Shown here piece after piece: positions 20,350 through 33,315 of a DNA stretch of 64,000 nucleotides (position 1 is the first letter of the stretch; every line of letters begins with the position of its first letter). The position numbers were made by a program, and so were the translations under genes. Origin of the DNA: Trametopsis cervina (taxonomy: Eukaryota > Basidiomycota > Agaricomycetes > Polyporales > Irpicaceae); NCBI GenBank assembly GCA_022385755.1, contig MU278365.1, forward strand, positions 503,927 through 567,926. Direction: 5' to 3'. The notes below the pieces were generated by a model. That model had not been told where the DNA came from, made no database searches, and was given only the letters and a program-made list of their open reading frames with translations.

Positions 20350-23300
20350 ATGGCCTTGGAAGAGAAGAAACGCGGCTCTGACACCGACTCCGTTGTCGAT
20401 GAGAAACTTACACCGACCTACCCCGCCGATAAGGAGTTCGCGCGTCCCGACGGGCACCATGATGCACCCCTCGTAGATCTCAAGGCGGCAGCGCTGAGCG
20501 ACCAAGTGGGAGACGTGTTCGACGATGTGCGCGCAATTGATCTCGGCCAAGATGGAAAAGAGAGACCGATCGGTGTGTTTCTTGTCGACACCATGCACGA
20601 CATCTGCTCAACGCTGACGTCTCTCTTTGCTAGAGACGGACATGGACTATGCCGTCCGACTCATCTCGCTCGAGGATGACGCGACACTACCGATCTTCAC
20701 ATTGCGGATGTGGTTTCTCTCCCTCGGGTTATCCTGCTTCGGCGCCGTCCTCGGACAGATCTTCGTATGTTCCCACCCGGTGCTTTCTACGCCGAGCCAC
20801 CATTTTCTGACAGCCTGCGGTGGCAGTACTTCCGCCCGCAAACTATCTACGTCAGCCAGCTCTTTTTGCAAGTGCGTATGCCTCGAATCTTGTGCCTGGG
20901 AAGAGGTACTGACTGTGTCATTGCGTCAACAGATATTTGCGTTCATTCTCGGTAAGGCGTTGGAGGACATCCTTCCAGGGCCACACAATGCCCGCTCCCA
21001 GCTTCGGACAAGGGATAATCGGTTCTGGAGGTTAGTCGCGGCGCGTGCTGATAGTAATGATTCCCGCTGACCTGGATCTGTCGTTCGTGTGTTTAGGTTC
21101 GTCAACCCGGGTCCTTTCAGTCAGTACCTTTTCTCTTACATTTCTACTCATGTAGAGAGACGCTGACGGCCCGCGACAGACATTAAGGAACATGTCTCTA
21201 TCACGATTATGGTATGTTTGATCCTATTATAGTCATACTCGAGTGCAATGTGTTTATGTTCTCTCTGTTGGTGTAGGCGTCCACGGCATCCTCGTCCGCA
21301 CTTGCGATTAGCATTTTCGCGGCCCAGGACTTGTACTACCACGTCCGGCCGAGCCCCGCTGTTGGTATCTTCACGTGAGTTTGCCATATCAAGGGTCCCC
21401 GTTCTGGGCTTACATTTTGGCCCCTTGCGCTATAGTCTTATCAGCTCACAGCTACTAGGATATGGTCTTGCTGGTATGTAATTTATCAGTATCCTTGCGT
21501 CACAGCTAAACACGAAGTCAAGGCATCATGCGCATATTCCTCGTCTATCCGACTTTCGCGGTGTACCCTCAGCTGGTGCCAACTGTGCAGCTTTTCGACA
21601 CCCTCCATCGAGGCAAGGAGGCATTCCTGCAAAAGAAGCGTATGCGCTTCTTCTGGATCACCCTAATTGCCATCTTCGTATGGGAGTGGTTCCCTGAATA
21701 CATCGCGCCGTACGTGTCTGACATCCCCCTTTCAATTAATAAGTGTACTAAAGCATGCGCAAACTTTCAGGACCCTCACCGGCGTGTCAATATTCTGTCT
21801 CGCAGACCGTCACAGCCCGTGGTTTACGCGTGTGTTTGGTGGTGCAGCGGGAAACGAAGGGCTTGGGCTGTTCTCACTCTGCTTTGATTGGGCATACATC
21901 GGTTCGGGCGGTGGCGCGATCGGCTCGCTCTTCACGCCATTGTCGACGCAACTATCGCTGTATGCCGGTTGCGCTGTGTGCATGTACGTCTTCTTTCCGC
22001 GTGTACAGATGCTTCGGAGTTGACTGAAGAGGTGGTACAGGATTACTTTCTGTGCTTGCTACGCCCAAAATGTGTGGCACGCTCAGAACTTCCCCTTCTT
22101 GACGCAACTGCTCTTCTACGAGAACGGAACACAGTACGACCAGCTGAGCATCTTGAACGATGACTTCACTTTGAACAATGATAAGCTCGCGCAGCAGGTA
22201 CGGCATGGTGATTGACATATCTTGTCGGGATGATGTACTAAAGCCGTTGCGATGTAGGGTTTGCCTTGGTACGCTGCCTCACAGCTGTTGTTCAAGATCA
22301 GTCGGACAATGTATATCGGCGGTACGTCTTCGCTCTGTGTCATCGCGATTACACCCCATTGAGGTCTTTACGCATGAAATCAGCCGCTCTTACGCACTTC
22401 CTCCTGTGGCACGGGAAGACTGTATACAGGATCATCAGGGACTCTCGCGTATGTTCCCAATCTTCGCTATCATTTACGACTTCTTACGTATCTCCGCTTT
22501 TGATGTAGACCAAAGAGCCAGACGATCCGCATTACCACAGAATGAAGGTGTACAAAGAGGTTCCCGTACGTCTCAAACTTCTTTCTCGGATGCCTTTAGC
22601 TAAGATGACAATTTGCTCATCATGGTTTACAGATCTGGTGGTATCTACTCATCCTGCTCGGCACATTCGCACTCGCGCTCGGTATGGCGTACGCCGCGCA
22701 CAGTCAGATGCCATGGTGGGCCCTCATTGTCGCCTTGATCTTTGCGGCGATGTTCATCCCCGTCGTCGGAACTGTACGTCTTTATATATGCTCCTGATCA
22801 AGCGAAGCTCACTTATGGCGTGCCTTGTGTTTAGTTGTACGCGACGGTCGGGTACGCACCCAGTATCGAGAACCTTGTTCAAATGCTCGGTGGTGCTATC
22901 ATTCCAGGGAAGCCTGTTGCTAATATGTTTGTCTTCTTCCCTGTTTTCAGTATCTTGATGTGTGTGCTAACTCAAAGAATGTAGGTACTTTACGCTGTAC
23001 GGCTACAACACCGTCACGCAGTCGCTTGCGCTACTGTCTGACTTGAAGCTCGGGCAGTATACGAAGATCCCACCGCGTGTTACTTTCTTGATCCAGAGTA
23101 TCGGCACAGTTATCGTACGCACCACTTCTTTCTGCTCTCTGTGGCATGATTGACCTGATTCCATTGCGCGGCTGTAGGGTGCTCTGCTTAACTACGTGAT
23201 CATGCGCACCGTAATCGACTCGCACCGTGACATCTTGCTTGACGTTCAAGGCTCGAACATCTGGTCTGGGCAGCAAGTACAGTCGTACAACAGTGATGCC

Positions 23301-23921
23301 ATTGCGTGGGGTGCATTGGGAAAGCCGCTGTATGCTACCGGCACGCGATATGGGGTAAGTTACGCGCTCATTGGTTCTTTGGCGGTGTATGCTCACAGTT
23401 TTGTAGTTTGTGCCGTACATGCTTCTCGCTGGCCTTGGGTTCCCGATCATCCCGTGGTGGCTACACAAGAAATATCCGACAGTTGGATTCGACCATGTGT
23501 TCACTCCCATTCTCGTTGGTACGTATAGCTGTCTTCCCCCATCTTGCAGCTCATACTCACTCGCTTTTGGCGCCCCTTTAGCTGAGCTCGGCTACCTCAG
23601 TGTCGGCATCAACTCTAGCGTCTTCACATCGTTCGTGCTGGCAATAGTCTCGCAGTACTATCTGCGCAAATACCGGGCGACGTGGTTCCGCAAGTACAAC
23701 TTTCTGTTGAGTGCTGCGCTCGATGGTGGTACCCAGATCATGGTGTTTGTGTACACTTTCGCGGTCGGTGGAGGCAGCGGCACGACAAGGCCGTTCCCTG
23801 AGTGGGCTCTGGTCAGTGTTCACAATATTTATGCTGGAAAGAGTGCTGTGCTGATTGGTTTTGGTGTGCGATGCAGAACCCGTCTGGTAACCCGGATTAT
23901 TGTATGCGCTTAACTAATTGA
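20350..23921 (+). CDS. Oligopeptide transporter (OPT family), first copy
   Basis: This is a multi-exon gene (well over a dozen exons) for a polytopic OPT-family proton-coupled importer of small peptides or related compounds at the plasma membrane. It starts MALEEKKRGSDTDSVVDEK with a polar cytosolic tail. Family landmarks are TLRMWFLSLGLSCFGAVLGQ, the NPGPFNIKEHVSITIM block, FDTLHRG and KRMRFFWITLIAIFVWEWFP. Further on are YTKIPPRVTFLIQSIGTVIG and the C-terminal NPSGNPDYC signature. The region aligned to [11 protein letters not shown] of the second OPT gene reads YPTFAVYPQLV here, so the two belong to different subgroups rather than being recent duplicates. The stop is TGA at 23919-23921. Some of the short exons between 22 and 23 kb are placed only approximately. 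Confidence 0.88.
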
Positions 23922-24386
23922 GCGTTACATAGATCTATTTCGCTGTTTTGTGGTTCATCTTTTCATTACGACAGTAAGTAGACTAAATGAGATGTTCAAG
24001 TGTAGTATATTCGCATATGTATCACTAAATGTACAATTATACTTCGTACTAGTTCTGCGATGTTGTCAAATACGACTAAAGTGTCCTTCGCATGGTTATC
24101 TGACTGTGTGCTGTGTAGGAGGCGTACATCCAAAGACGCACATATGTAATTGGAACGCGATGCACATGAGCATACTCGAGAACTATCCGGCGATGCAAAA
24201 GACCACTTGTAGAAAGGCACACGCAGACACCGTCCAGAACAGAACCTCATAGCTTGTCGTGAGCATTAACGTCAACAATCGTCACAAAATGGTACAATAT
24301 TACAGTATGAGAGCCATGACTGACAACTAAATCGCAAAACCGCACACTACATCTTCCGAACTTCTGCAACTCAGACTGTCGAGAAG
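23922..24386. other. Intergenic region between convergent genes
   Basis: This AT-richer stretch lies between the OPT stop and the 3' end of the four-helix membrane protein gene. No gene is supported. Confidence 0.45.
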
Positions 24387-25271
24387 TTAACATCTTAATA
24401 CGATATTCATGTGATGTGTCATAGATCTGTACTCACAGTCAGCCTTCTGTTCCTGAACTCCACTGACATGATTACTGGACTTGTGGAGCCAATACGCGCA
24501 TGCTGTGGCGATTGTAGCAGGGACGGAGAAGATGAATGTAAACCAAGGGGCGGCTGCAAGGCAGCGCACTGTAGAGACACAGATATCAGAATACATGAGA
24601 CAGCAACCGTCGACTCCCTATGCATCTCATGGGGGTAGCGTTTAAGATTGAGACTCACGGAACCCATAATCCCAGTATCTCGCGTCCGTGTGTGCGACTG
24701 GTGCATTTGGATCGCCCTGGACATGAACCATCGCGTTCCTCGTGCGCGCGAAGACCGTTGTGGGTATCAGTACGGACATCGCCCATACAGACATAAATGC
24801 TAGAATATATGTTTGAGCGAGTAACGTCCTCGTGGAGCGCGGAGTGAAGGGGTATTTGGTTTGAGGGCGAACACGAAATGTGCGGATCCAGTCGTTGATG
24901 AGAATGAGCGCAGCAAAGAGGCCAGTGAAAGCCATCAGGATGCCAATGACAATGAGGAGAATCGAAAGAGACTCGATATCTGAAGCTGGGTGAGTACATT
25001 CTCCGGGACCAACGCTGATGCTTTTCCGCACCGGTCATGTCAAAATCGAGAGCTACGCCTTCTTGTGCGGACAGCTGCGAAAGGGTTTCTTCCAGGTGAT
25101 GTATCCTGAAACGCTCATAAGTAGGGTATATACCAGCGTAGATCATAAAACTTAGTGCACTCACCCTTTCACCGAGTTCGCGCCTACTGCTATCATCACT
25201 GCAGACAGACCTACGGTAGCCATGTACAATGGTAGACGGATCCATTTTAGCGGGAGCGAAGCTGCTGACAT
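24387..25271 (-). CDS. Four-helix membrane protein of unknown function
   Basis: Exon 1 (25271-25165) encodes MSAASLPLKWIRLPLYMATV and a first membrane helix ending VMIAVGAN. Exon 2 is a short polar segment, GIHHLEETLSQLSAQEG. Exon 3 carries two helices, SILLIVIGILMAFTGLFAAL and TYILAFMSVWAMSVLIPTTV, then a loop with Trp/Tyr residues. The last exon gives a fourth helix, FTFIFSVPATIATACAYWL, and a polar tail. Four helices with both ends inside is a MARVEL- or tetraspan-like topology, but no diagnostic motif is present. The stop at 24387 assumes read-through of a possible final donor (gtgagt); splicing there would end the protein some 15 residues earlier. A TATA-like box is at 25333-25340. Confidence 0.6.
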
Positions 25272-26164
25272 TGTGTACAGAGGAATAGAGAAATGGGAGA
25301 GCTATTATGGTGGACCTGATAGGTCCTCGTTGTATAAATAAGCCCTCGGTGGCTCCTATGCATGGGAGTTTCACCCTTCCGCAGCAGCACACCAGTGAGA
25401 GAAAAACGCCAAATTGCGTACCTAAGTGGGCTCATAGATGTAATTTCAGTGGTGTTGCGTCGGATGAGCTGTTAGGGTATGCCAGCGCAGTCTCATTCAG
25501 CCATCCTGTGTGAGCATGGCGAAGTGAGGAAGAAATGTATCCGAAAACACTGAATGCGAAATCTGCAGTGAAGGGTTGCGCCCATCAGCGCAGTTCGGGT
25601 GTGTGAATGCGACATTTGGAAGCATAATACAGGCCTCCAAACGTTTCGCAAGCGTGGTAGGTATTCAAATCTTAACGAGAACGCTGCTTCTGAGGCTGGG
25701 CATTTGAGCATCGTTCCACAAGAAACACATACAGGAGCTCCACCCTTTCTCCACGGATCCTGTGTCAAAAGCGATATGAGCATTGCCAGCCGCACTAATT
25801 TCAATGCCTTTTTTTTTTTTTTTTTTCCAAATCGAAGGAATTTTGAGCGGAAAATCTAGGTGCGAGGAACGTGGATGCGCCTGGTAGGCTCTTGCGGGTC
25901 ATCGCCAAGTCCGATATGTTCACGTCATTCTTGAAAATAGCGTCCTGCAAACTATGCGAGTCTGTATTGTGAGGATTGCTATGCCACTGAAAACATATGC
26001 GAGGGAAAACTCGCACAGACTCATGACATATTTCATAAATCCCATGCTGCAAAGTCGAAGCTTTTGAAGGCGAAGGCAAGATGAGAACGTCACAGACGCT
26101 CGCGTTGTGGCGTTCAGCCCAAGTTGTCGGTCATTTTCTCCCTGCGACCTTACCTCCGCCGACG
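25272..26164. other. Divergent promoter region with poly(T) run
   Basis: This stretch lies between the four-helix gene and JIP5. On the minus strand TATTTATA at 25333-25340 could serve the former gene. A run of 18 T residues spans 25809-25826. No gene is supported. Confidence 0.45.
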
Positions 26165-27776
26165 ATGCCAGACATCTCAGTGTCCTCGCAGATATTCGAC
26201 CTGGTATTTGACCCCACTCGACCCATCGTCTACAGCGCCCTCTTGTCTGGGGAAATCAATGCGTTCACATATGATGAACAGGGTATGTATGCACGCAAGT
26301 TTGACGTCCGCCCCTCCCGGAAATCGTGCAGAGGTCTGGATATCAGCGCAGATGGAAGCGAATTGTGGGCTGTTGGGAAGAGCAAGGCATTGTAGTAAGT
26401 CATGGACTCAGTAACCTGTATAGCACAGATTTACCAAACGCCTAGCCCTCTAGCACCCTAGACACTGCGACCGGCAGCATAGCGCAGACGCGAAAGAATG
26501 CTCATGAGTAAGTCCATTATCTTCTCGAGTGAGGCTCGGTAGATATATGGTTAGCATTGGGAAGCGCAGCCATCAATCGCGTGAAACGGCTCACCTCTTA
26601 CCTGCTATCAACGGGAGACGATGACGGGGTCGTAAAGGTATGTAATATTATCTCTGTTTGCATTCATAGTCTGTATCTGCGTATCAGCTCTGGGATCCAA
26701 GACAACCAGATGCAGTCAACACCTACAATCATCACTTTGACTTCATATCTGACTTCCTATGGTTGGAGGACAAAAAGCATCTTGTATGCACGAGGTATGT
26801 TCTCATATCACTCGCAACAAATTTACTTGGGCTCATTCAGTTGCAGCGGGGATGGCACATTGTCTGTTCTCGACGTCCGTTCTAAGAAGAAAGAGCCGTT
26901 TGCTCAATCCGAAGACCAAGAAGATGAGCTTTTGTCTGCCGTGTCCATAAAGAAGTACGTCTTGCACATCAACCGCACGCTCTGCTTCGCATCACCTCAC
27001 CGTCCTATCTGGCTTTATACAGCGGTCAAAAGCTAGTAATTGGCACACAGCTCGGGATCCTCTCCATCTTTAACCGTCGTTCTGGATACTCCGATTGCGT
27101 TGACCGTGTTCCCGGGCACCCACATTCCATCGACGCCCTCTCACCTATACCGTCCCGCTACCCTAACGCAGCATCCACCATCCTTACCGGTTCTTCAGAC
27201 GGCCTTGTGAGAGTTGTAGAAATACTACCGAGCAAGTTAGTGGGCGTTGTGGCGGACCACGGCGAGTTCCCCGTTGAGAGAGTCAAAGTGGATATGGGCG
27301 GTGAGGGAAACTGGGTTGGCAGTGTTGGGCATGATGAGATACTAAAGTTAACCGACTTACGGGAAATATTTGAGGATGGAGGGGATGATGACGAGGAGAA
27401 AACCGAGGAGGCAAGTGAAGGCGAGGAAAACGGCGACAATGGCGAGGGCGACGATGCCGATGAAGTTGCAGCAGAGGAGAAGCTGACAGAGCCTCCGCAA
27501 GACCCTTCTTCTGTTGAAGACGACGAAATTGTTGACTCGGAGGAGAACTCTTCAGATGATGACGATGAAAATGCACAGCCGCCACCCGACCCCGAGCCCT
27601 CTCAACCTTCCGCTTCTGCCACTGAGGCGCAAGAAGAAAACTCGGACTCAGACTCAGACGTCTTCACGGAAAAGAAAAAGCGCAGGAAGAAAGACAAAGA
27701 TCCATTCAAAGCTCTCAAAAAATCGAAGGGGCGGAACCAACTTGAAACAGACTCGACATTCTTCGCCGATCTCTGA
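26165..27776 (+). CDS. JIP5: WD40 ribosome-biogenesis protein Jip5 (WDR55-like)
   Basis: The first exon (26165-26394) starts MPDISVSSQIFDLVFDPTRP, the JIP5/WDR55 N-terminus. Later exons add KALYTLDTATGS, LLSTGDDDGVVKLWDPRQ, SGDGTLSVLDVRSKK, FAQSEDQEDELLS, VIGTQLGILSIFNRRSG and ILTGSSDGLVRVVEILPSKL, covering the WD repeats in order. The C-terminal quarter is a long acidic Glu/Asp/Ser tail with a basic stretch, EKKKRRKKDKDPFKALKK, fitting a nucleolar protein. Upstream codons are open to 26081, but homology begins at the ATG at 26165. The fungal orthologue is a nucleolar protein needed for 60S subunit production. Its 3' end is only 146 bp from the converging peptidase gene. Confidence 0.92.
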
Positions 27777-27922
27777 GAGAAATTGTACCTCCTTTGTAGC
27801 CTTTTGCAGGTACTCCCTTGCTCCCAATGCAAATTTTAGTTCAAGGACGCAATGAGTAAAATAATATATATCCCTTGCCCAGCGCAAGGCTACTGCCCCT
27901 AAACCCACACAAAACAGCCAGC

Positions 27923-30900
27923 CTAGTCTAGTGGAAAAGTTGCTTCTCGCTGCACCATGAATCAATAAACAAATTCTTGCTGGGAAAGCGCACAACACTT
28001 ACGCGAAGAGCCACAGGTTCTGTGGGTTGTTGTACGTATCGGGCGTGTACGCAAATCGGACTGCAGATTGCAAAAGTTATTAGTACGTCCTTGACTATCA
28101 GAACAGCCAGCGGGTAGCTGTGACGCACATTGCGGGAGTTCAGATTCGTACTCTGCAGCGATAAAAAGTTTTTAGATTCATGGTCGAGATAAACAACGCA
28201 CGAGAGGCTTACCAATGGGTACCCCCTCGTTGAGGAAACTCCAGGCTGATTAAGAAGGAAGATTAATTGTGCTGATGGCCTCCGTTCAAATCGGTACTCA
28301 CCAGTTCTCCAGTTGTGCCTACACCGACACTCTACTCAGTATGATGAAGGGCATGAGACTGTTGGATTACGCACCTCATGTTAGAGTTCACGAGCCTAAA
28401 GGCAAGCAAACACTCATCAGCTTCAAAGTGCTGACGACAGGCATAGCGAGACACTCACAAGTCAGGCGGTGCCAACGAATCCTATATCCATCATAGAACG
28501 CAACCCAGCCAGTCAGTTAGTCACGCTCAACATTGATTTATCAGATATGTCTTACATTCTTCACACCAGCTGTCTTGATCTCTGTGTCCAGGTCTGCCCA
28601 TTCCAGAACTTGGTTGCCCGCCATGCCCTTGTATTGCAGTTGTTCTCCTGGCTTGCCGCCGAAGATGGCAACTTTGGTCTGATGACGCTCAAACATCAGC
28701 GTGCTGAACATCGCGCACGTCGACGCGCAGTTTCCGTTGCCCACTACAAAATTGAGGTATCAGATATGCAGGTGAGTGCGTAAATTCAGACAGTGGTGAT
28801 GGTACGTACCAATGGCGACATTTCTGAGAGAGTAGAGAATTCATGTCAATCAACGAATACGACGACAACTCTGACCCATGGGAATTATGGTATCACTTAC
28901 TGAAGATTGAATGGGGGTGTATCAGGTGTCTCGACACTGAACTCAGATGCACAGGTATCCTGGCGGCCAGATGTAATTCAGAATTGACATGACAGCATAC
29001 GGAACTTGACTTACGAAGAAACGCTGGGAAATGTGGTCTGTGACGCCGTTGACGCGGAAAGGGACGCTGGGATTGTTGTAGTTGTTCGAGGCAGGCATTT
29101 GCGTATTGTTGTTGATGAATGCATCTAGAACACGATCGCATTAATGTCATACAGGAGGGGGGTCAAATAGAAGAAGTGGGAGTGGCTCACAGTTATCAGC
29201 GGTATAGAAGCTGAAGTTGAGGGTGAGGCCTTGCGCGATATCTGATGCCAGAATTTTTTGAGCGAGCGGATTGGCCCTGTTAGTCGATTGGAAACCGCTG
29301 ACAACATGAGAAGAAATGAGTAACGTCCGCATGTAGCATTGGCATTGTATTGTACGTACGGATTGCCAATGCGAGATCCTGGAGGGAAACGTCAATGTCA
29401 AGGTTATCACTACTAATCCGAGAGTCAGAGGAATGGGAACGTACCAGCAAGGTACTGGTGTAGGAAGTGACCCAGGCACACAAATCCACCTACATAGCGT
29501 AGATTGATCAGCCTCAACAGCAGCATCCATAACTATGAATAAAGACCGTACCTCCGTTGTTGGTAAGATCAATGATCAACCGCGTTACCCCCGCTGCCTT
29601 GAACTGCTTGACGGCCGAATCAACATCTGTCTGGAATCCGAAGAAATCATCGGGTTCGAACGAGCCGACGAACATCTACAGAGACGAGTTCTGATATTAG
29701 AAAACACAGACGGCATCTCTGTAGTCTCTGGCTATGGCTACTTACGACACCTGTCTTGTTTCCGGGAAGGATGAATGACTTGATGACGCCCTCACTGCCA
29801 TTGGCGAGCGGTAATGTCGGCAAAAATGGACCTGGGAGACCGACGGCTGTGCTCGGTGCAATGTCGACGATGGAAGCTTTGGCCAGCCGTTTCCTAGGGA
29901 CCAAGTTGGCAGAGATACCACTGCTTCGTAGATCGACGCCATTGGTAGCGGGGGTGGCAGCACAGTTGGCAGTCCAGCTGTGATATATTCTTGTGAGTTG
30001 CGTAAAACGGAATGACATATGTTGGACTTACAAGGATGCTTGATCAGTGAACGGCGCGCCCAGATAGTCCGCCAGGTATGGCACCTTCACCACTTTTGGC
30101 TTTGTGCCGTTCGCAACGATAACCGTCAACGTCAAGGAATCACGATCGGGGAACTGAGGGCCAGAGATATCACCGAAACGCTGCGAAAATGCAGTACCAG
30201 AGATACGGTAGCTGCTGAACGCGCTGTTGACACGCACACCGTGATCCAGATAGTTGCCCGACTCGGTATCCGCGATGTGGTCCGCGTAGGCAAAGGGGTC
30301 AATCCCGTTAATCGCCAATACGCGTGCCCCGGCGAGACGTTGCCAGTCGAAGCCAATGGAACTGAAGAAGCCGGTGAAGTCGGGGCCGAGGAGTGGAATG
30401 AGGTCTGTAGAATCTGGGGCAACAAAGACACCTGGTATGCCATTCTTCGCAAAGGTGACTACCGGAGCAGGTAGCAGGTTCTGGAAAGTTGTATAGCAGT
30501 TCGGGAACCAGCCTAGAAGATCTTGAGGACAAGGACACAGCAAGACATCCCATTAGAGACTTACGGGTGTGACCATCATTCAGCTGAGTGGTGAAGTCGT
30601 AGACTGCCCTATTAAAGTCATAGTCCGTCTGAAGGAGTGGTCAGCCTCATCCTCAGCCTCGAACGCATGTATCCACAACGCACCGCGTACTTCGTGCTGT
30701 TGATGCGAGCGAGATCAGCGCGAATATTTGTAGTTGACCCTTGGAATGGCGGCGGAGAGTTAAGGTAAAAGTCCTCGAAGGTGTAGAAATCGAACACGCG
30801 CGCGATATTGCTGAGTACATTCTGCCTCAGCGTTTCATTGAATGGGAACGATTTCAAACAAGCGAGTGCTTTGTCCGGCACCACAAATGTCTGCCCCGCA

Positions 30901-30995
30901 ATAGCAGCACAGGGATCTGCGGCCGCGGCTTGAGCGGCGATTGCTAGCGCAAGCCCCGCAGAGCCGACCAGTGTCCTGGTCATAGACGTCAACAT
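27923..30995 (-). CDS. Secreted S41-family (tail-specific protease-like) peptidase
   Basis: This many-exon gene starts at 30995 (MLTSMTRTLVGSAGLAL, with a second ATG at 30983) and has a signal peptide ending near AAAADPC. The early region contains FDFYTFEDFYLNSPPPFQG and RAVYDFTTQLNDGHT. A middle block has LPAPVVTFAKNGIPGVFVAP. The S41 core follows: FVGSFEPDDFFGFQTDVDSA, RLIIDLTNNGGGFVCLGHFL and GNGNCASTCAMFSTLMFE. The Ser in the last motif is the likely nucleophile by family position. It ends YTPDTYNNPQNLWLFA plus REATFPLD, stop at 27923-27925. The protein is probably extracellular. Proteins of this type are frequent in Agaricomycetes and are annotated as S41 peptidases, mostly without a known substrate. 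Exons between 28.2 and 29.5 kb are approximate. Confidence 0.82.
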
Positions 30996-31062
30996 TGGCA
31001 GTGGAATGTCGACCAGAGAAGGGCGCAAGGAGAGTCTCCAGACGATCTTCTCTCATCGTGGG

Positions 31063-31069
31063 TTATATA
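31063..31069 (-). promoter_or_regulatory. TATA box of the S41 peptidase gene
   Basis: On the minus strand this reads TATATAA, about 70 bp before the ATG at 30995. Confidence 0.55.
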
Positions 31070-32320
31070 CGCGGGTGAGATACTGAGTTGTCCGAATGTA
31101 TGGTAAGCTTCCCGACGCAGAACAACTGCAACCGTCACTGTTGTTGCCAACCGATAACGGGCCATATTCTACCCCGCCGCACTCTCACGAGCAGATGGCT
31201 TCATCATAGAAATGCATGGTACAGATCAGTCACTGGCCCCTGACAGACGTAATACGCGTTTGAACCTGGAAGAGATGCGGGTGAATACCAGTAAGACGGT
31301 ACGCAGGCTTCTGTGAGAGAATAGGACGGTACACGGACGGAGGGTGCGTCTTCGGCAAATACGTCTTCTAAGCATGTGCTACGAGTGCGGCATCTGGCTG
31401 GTATTTCCCATTGGAGTGTATATTTCTTGGAAGGATATAGATACGTCCTGTGCGGGAATCAAAACGAAGCCTGAGGTCGTCGCTGCATGCACATGGATAT
31501 GAGAACTCACCGATTGTTCCAGTTCCGTCTAAGCTATTCGCGCCCCGCAGATGTGCAAGTGATCGCAATCTGTGCGTTGCATGCTTGTCTGGTTTCAGAA
31601 TTCAGATGGTGAGGTATGGTCTCCCGCAGCTCGGAGGTCAGCTAAGCGGTCTCTCCCTAATCTGGACTACCATCCTGAAGGGAGCCGACGACGTACGGGA
31701 TTGATGACACATGACCTCCATAGACACGGCAATGTGTCTTCACATCCGAAGGCGTTATTGCATTGAACATCGGCAACATCTCGCATATACCACGCATCAC
31801 CTGTAGCGTGAGTAAGATGAGTGATCGTTCAACACCTTCAAGCTGTACTGGCCAAGCTCCTACGAGCATAGGTTGAGATGCACCCTTACACCATTGATCG
31901 GGTAGACATATGTATGCGCTAGCTGACACGCAAATTAAAGCGAAGGTAAAGACTGGGAGGATGTGTGAACGTACGATACTGAAGAGGTTCACGCGGTCAA
32001 TTGGGCGCTTAGAGGCGATCAAACTCTGGTTTATTGCAAGTCACGAGCGCGTCGACCTGTCCTGTTACCTCTGCGGCCAGCACGTTATCCTCAGATCTTC
32101 TTGCTGCTACGTCTGAGAGTCAACACCATATCTCACCATCCCCTTACGGTGTCAACCCATCCGCTCTATCTGGCAAAGCTTTTACGGAAGCTCCTATCCT
32201 ATTGGTCAACGATAAACGGACATTAACACAGGATCTACGAGATCAAGCATATTCATTGGACGCTCGCAAGGACAAAGTGCTGATCTACGACGCGCGTAAT
32301 TACAGCCAGTGTCAATAAAT
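31070..32320. other. Intergenic region
   Basis: About 1.25 kb lies between divergently oriented genes. A minus-strand frame at 31657-32022 has a hydrophobic stretch (ILPVFTFALICVSASAYICL), but I find no coherent exon chain around it, so I leave it uncalled. Confidence 0.4.
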
Positions 32321-33315
32321 ATGTTCAATCGCCTCGTCAGACGGATCTCAACGTCTTTCTTTCCAAGGCCTGACAGACCCTGGAACGATGACGGTGAGTG
32401 TTGCGCTTCATACTACGTGTCCGAGACGGTATTGGACTCTTTCTGTCATACGCATTACCCTCACTATGGTGGTATCCAAAGTCTGTTAACTTGCCTCTGG
32501 CGTGTGATTCTGTCGCATTGCCCCATGAGTTGCATATCGTGATAACCACGCAAACTTAGGACCGCTGCTTTGATCGCGTAGAGCCCTCCGCACCCCCTTC
32601 TCTATCTTTTCTACTTGCTATGTCATTCAGCTGACCAAGACCAACCACCACAGCAACCTCCAACGCACCTCAAATCCAGATAGGCAAGAAACGCCGTTTG
32701 GAAGATGATGACGAGGAGGGAGACTCGATGCCTCCCCCAAGCTTACCTGGGACCCCAACAACACCCGGGACACCCAGGAAGGAGCTCTCATACGGGAGCG
32801 TAATGAAGAAACAGAGAGTTAAGATGGATGTCGACAGCACCGCTGCTAGCACAGATGCGCCGGAGCAGCCAGCGAGTCAAGACCAATTGGAAGGAGTGGC
32901 GGCGGACGAGGAAGGTGTAAAAGAAGTGACAGACGGCGTGAGGGAGGTTGAGCTCGCCTCCCAGCCACAGCACGCAGAGGCGGAGAAGGTCGTGTCAGAG
33001 ACGGAGCGGACAGAGGTTGCCGTGAAAGAAGCAGAGGCCTCAACGGCCGAGACGACTACGGCTGCAGCAGTTCCCCTCCCTGAATCCCCTATTCTCGAGG
33101 CGAAAGCACCAGTCGAGGAGCCGGAGGTGATCGAGGTGGATATCAACGGTGTCGAGAAGCCGAAGAAAGAAGAGAAGGTGGCCTTGGCCGCAGAGTCAGC
33201 TGAGGAGGTACAGGAGGTACAGGAACTGGAGAAAGCATCTGAAGTAGCAAATGCGAAGGACATCGTCGACCTTACGCAGGACTCAGCCCCGGCTGTGGCC
33301 ACGAGCGCCCAATGA
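32321..33315 (+). CDS. Unrecognised acidic Glu/Ala-rich protein
   Basis: Two exons (32321-32393 and 32654-33315) with a phase-1 intron of 260 nt, long for this genome, encode 244 residues. The protein begins MFNRLVRRISTSFFPRPDRP. It has a basic-acidic junction, GKKRRLEDDDEEGDSMPPPS, and a conserved-looking GTPTTPGTPRKELSYGSVMK. From there to the end it is low-complexity sequence dominated by Glu, Ala, Val and Thr, ending DIVDLTQDSAPAVATSAQ. DIVDLTQDS resembles a SUMO-interacting motif. KKRR and KKQRVK could act as nuclear localisation signals. The TP-rich stretch offers CDK-type phosphosites. The family is unknown, and nuclear location is inferred. Confidence 0.6.

Noticed and set aside
25809..25826. 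Run of 18 T as the tail of a second, minus-strand retroposon
   Set aside because: I searched both sides by eye for a target duplication and found none, so it is kept only as a homopolymer run.
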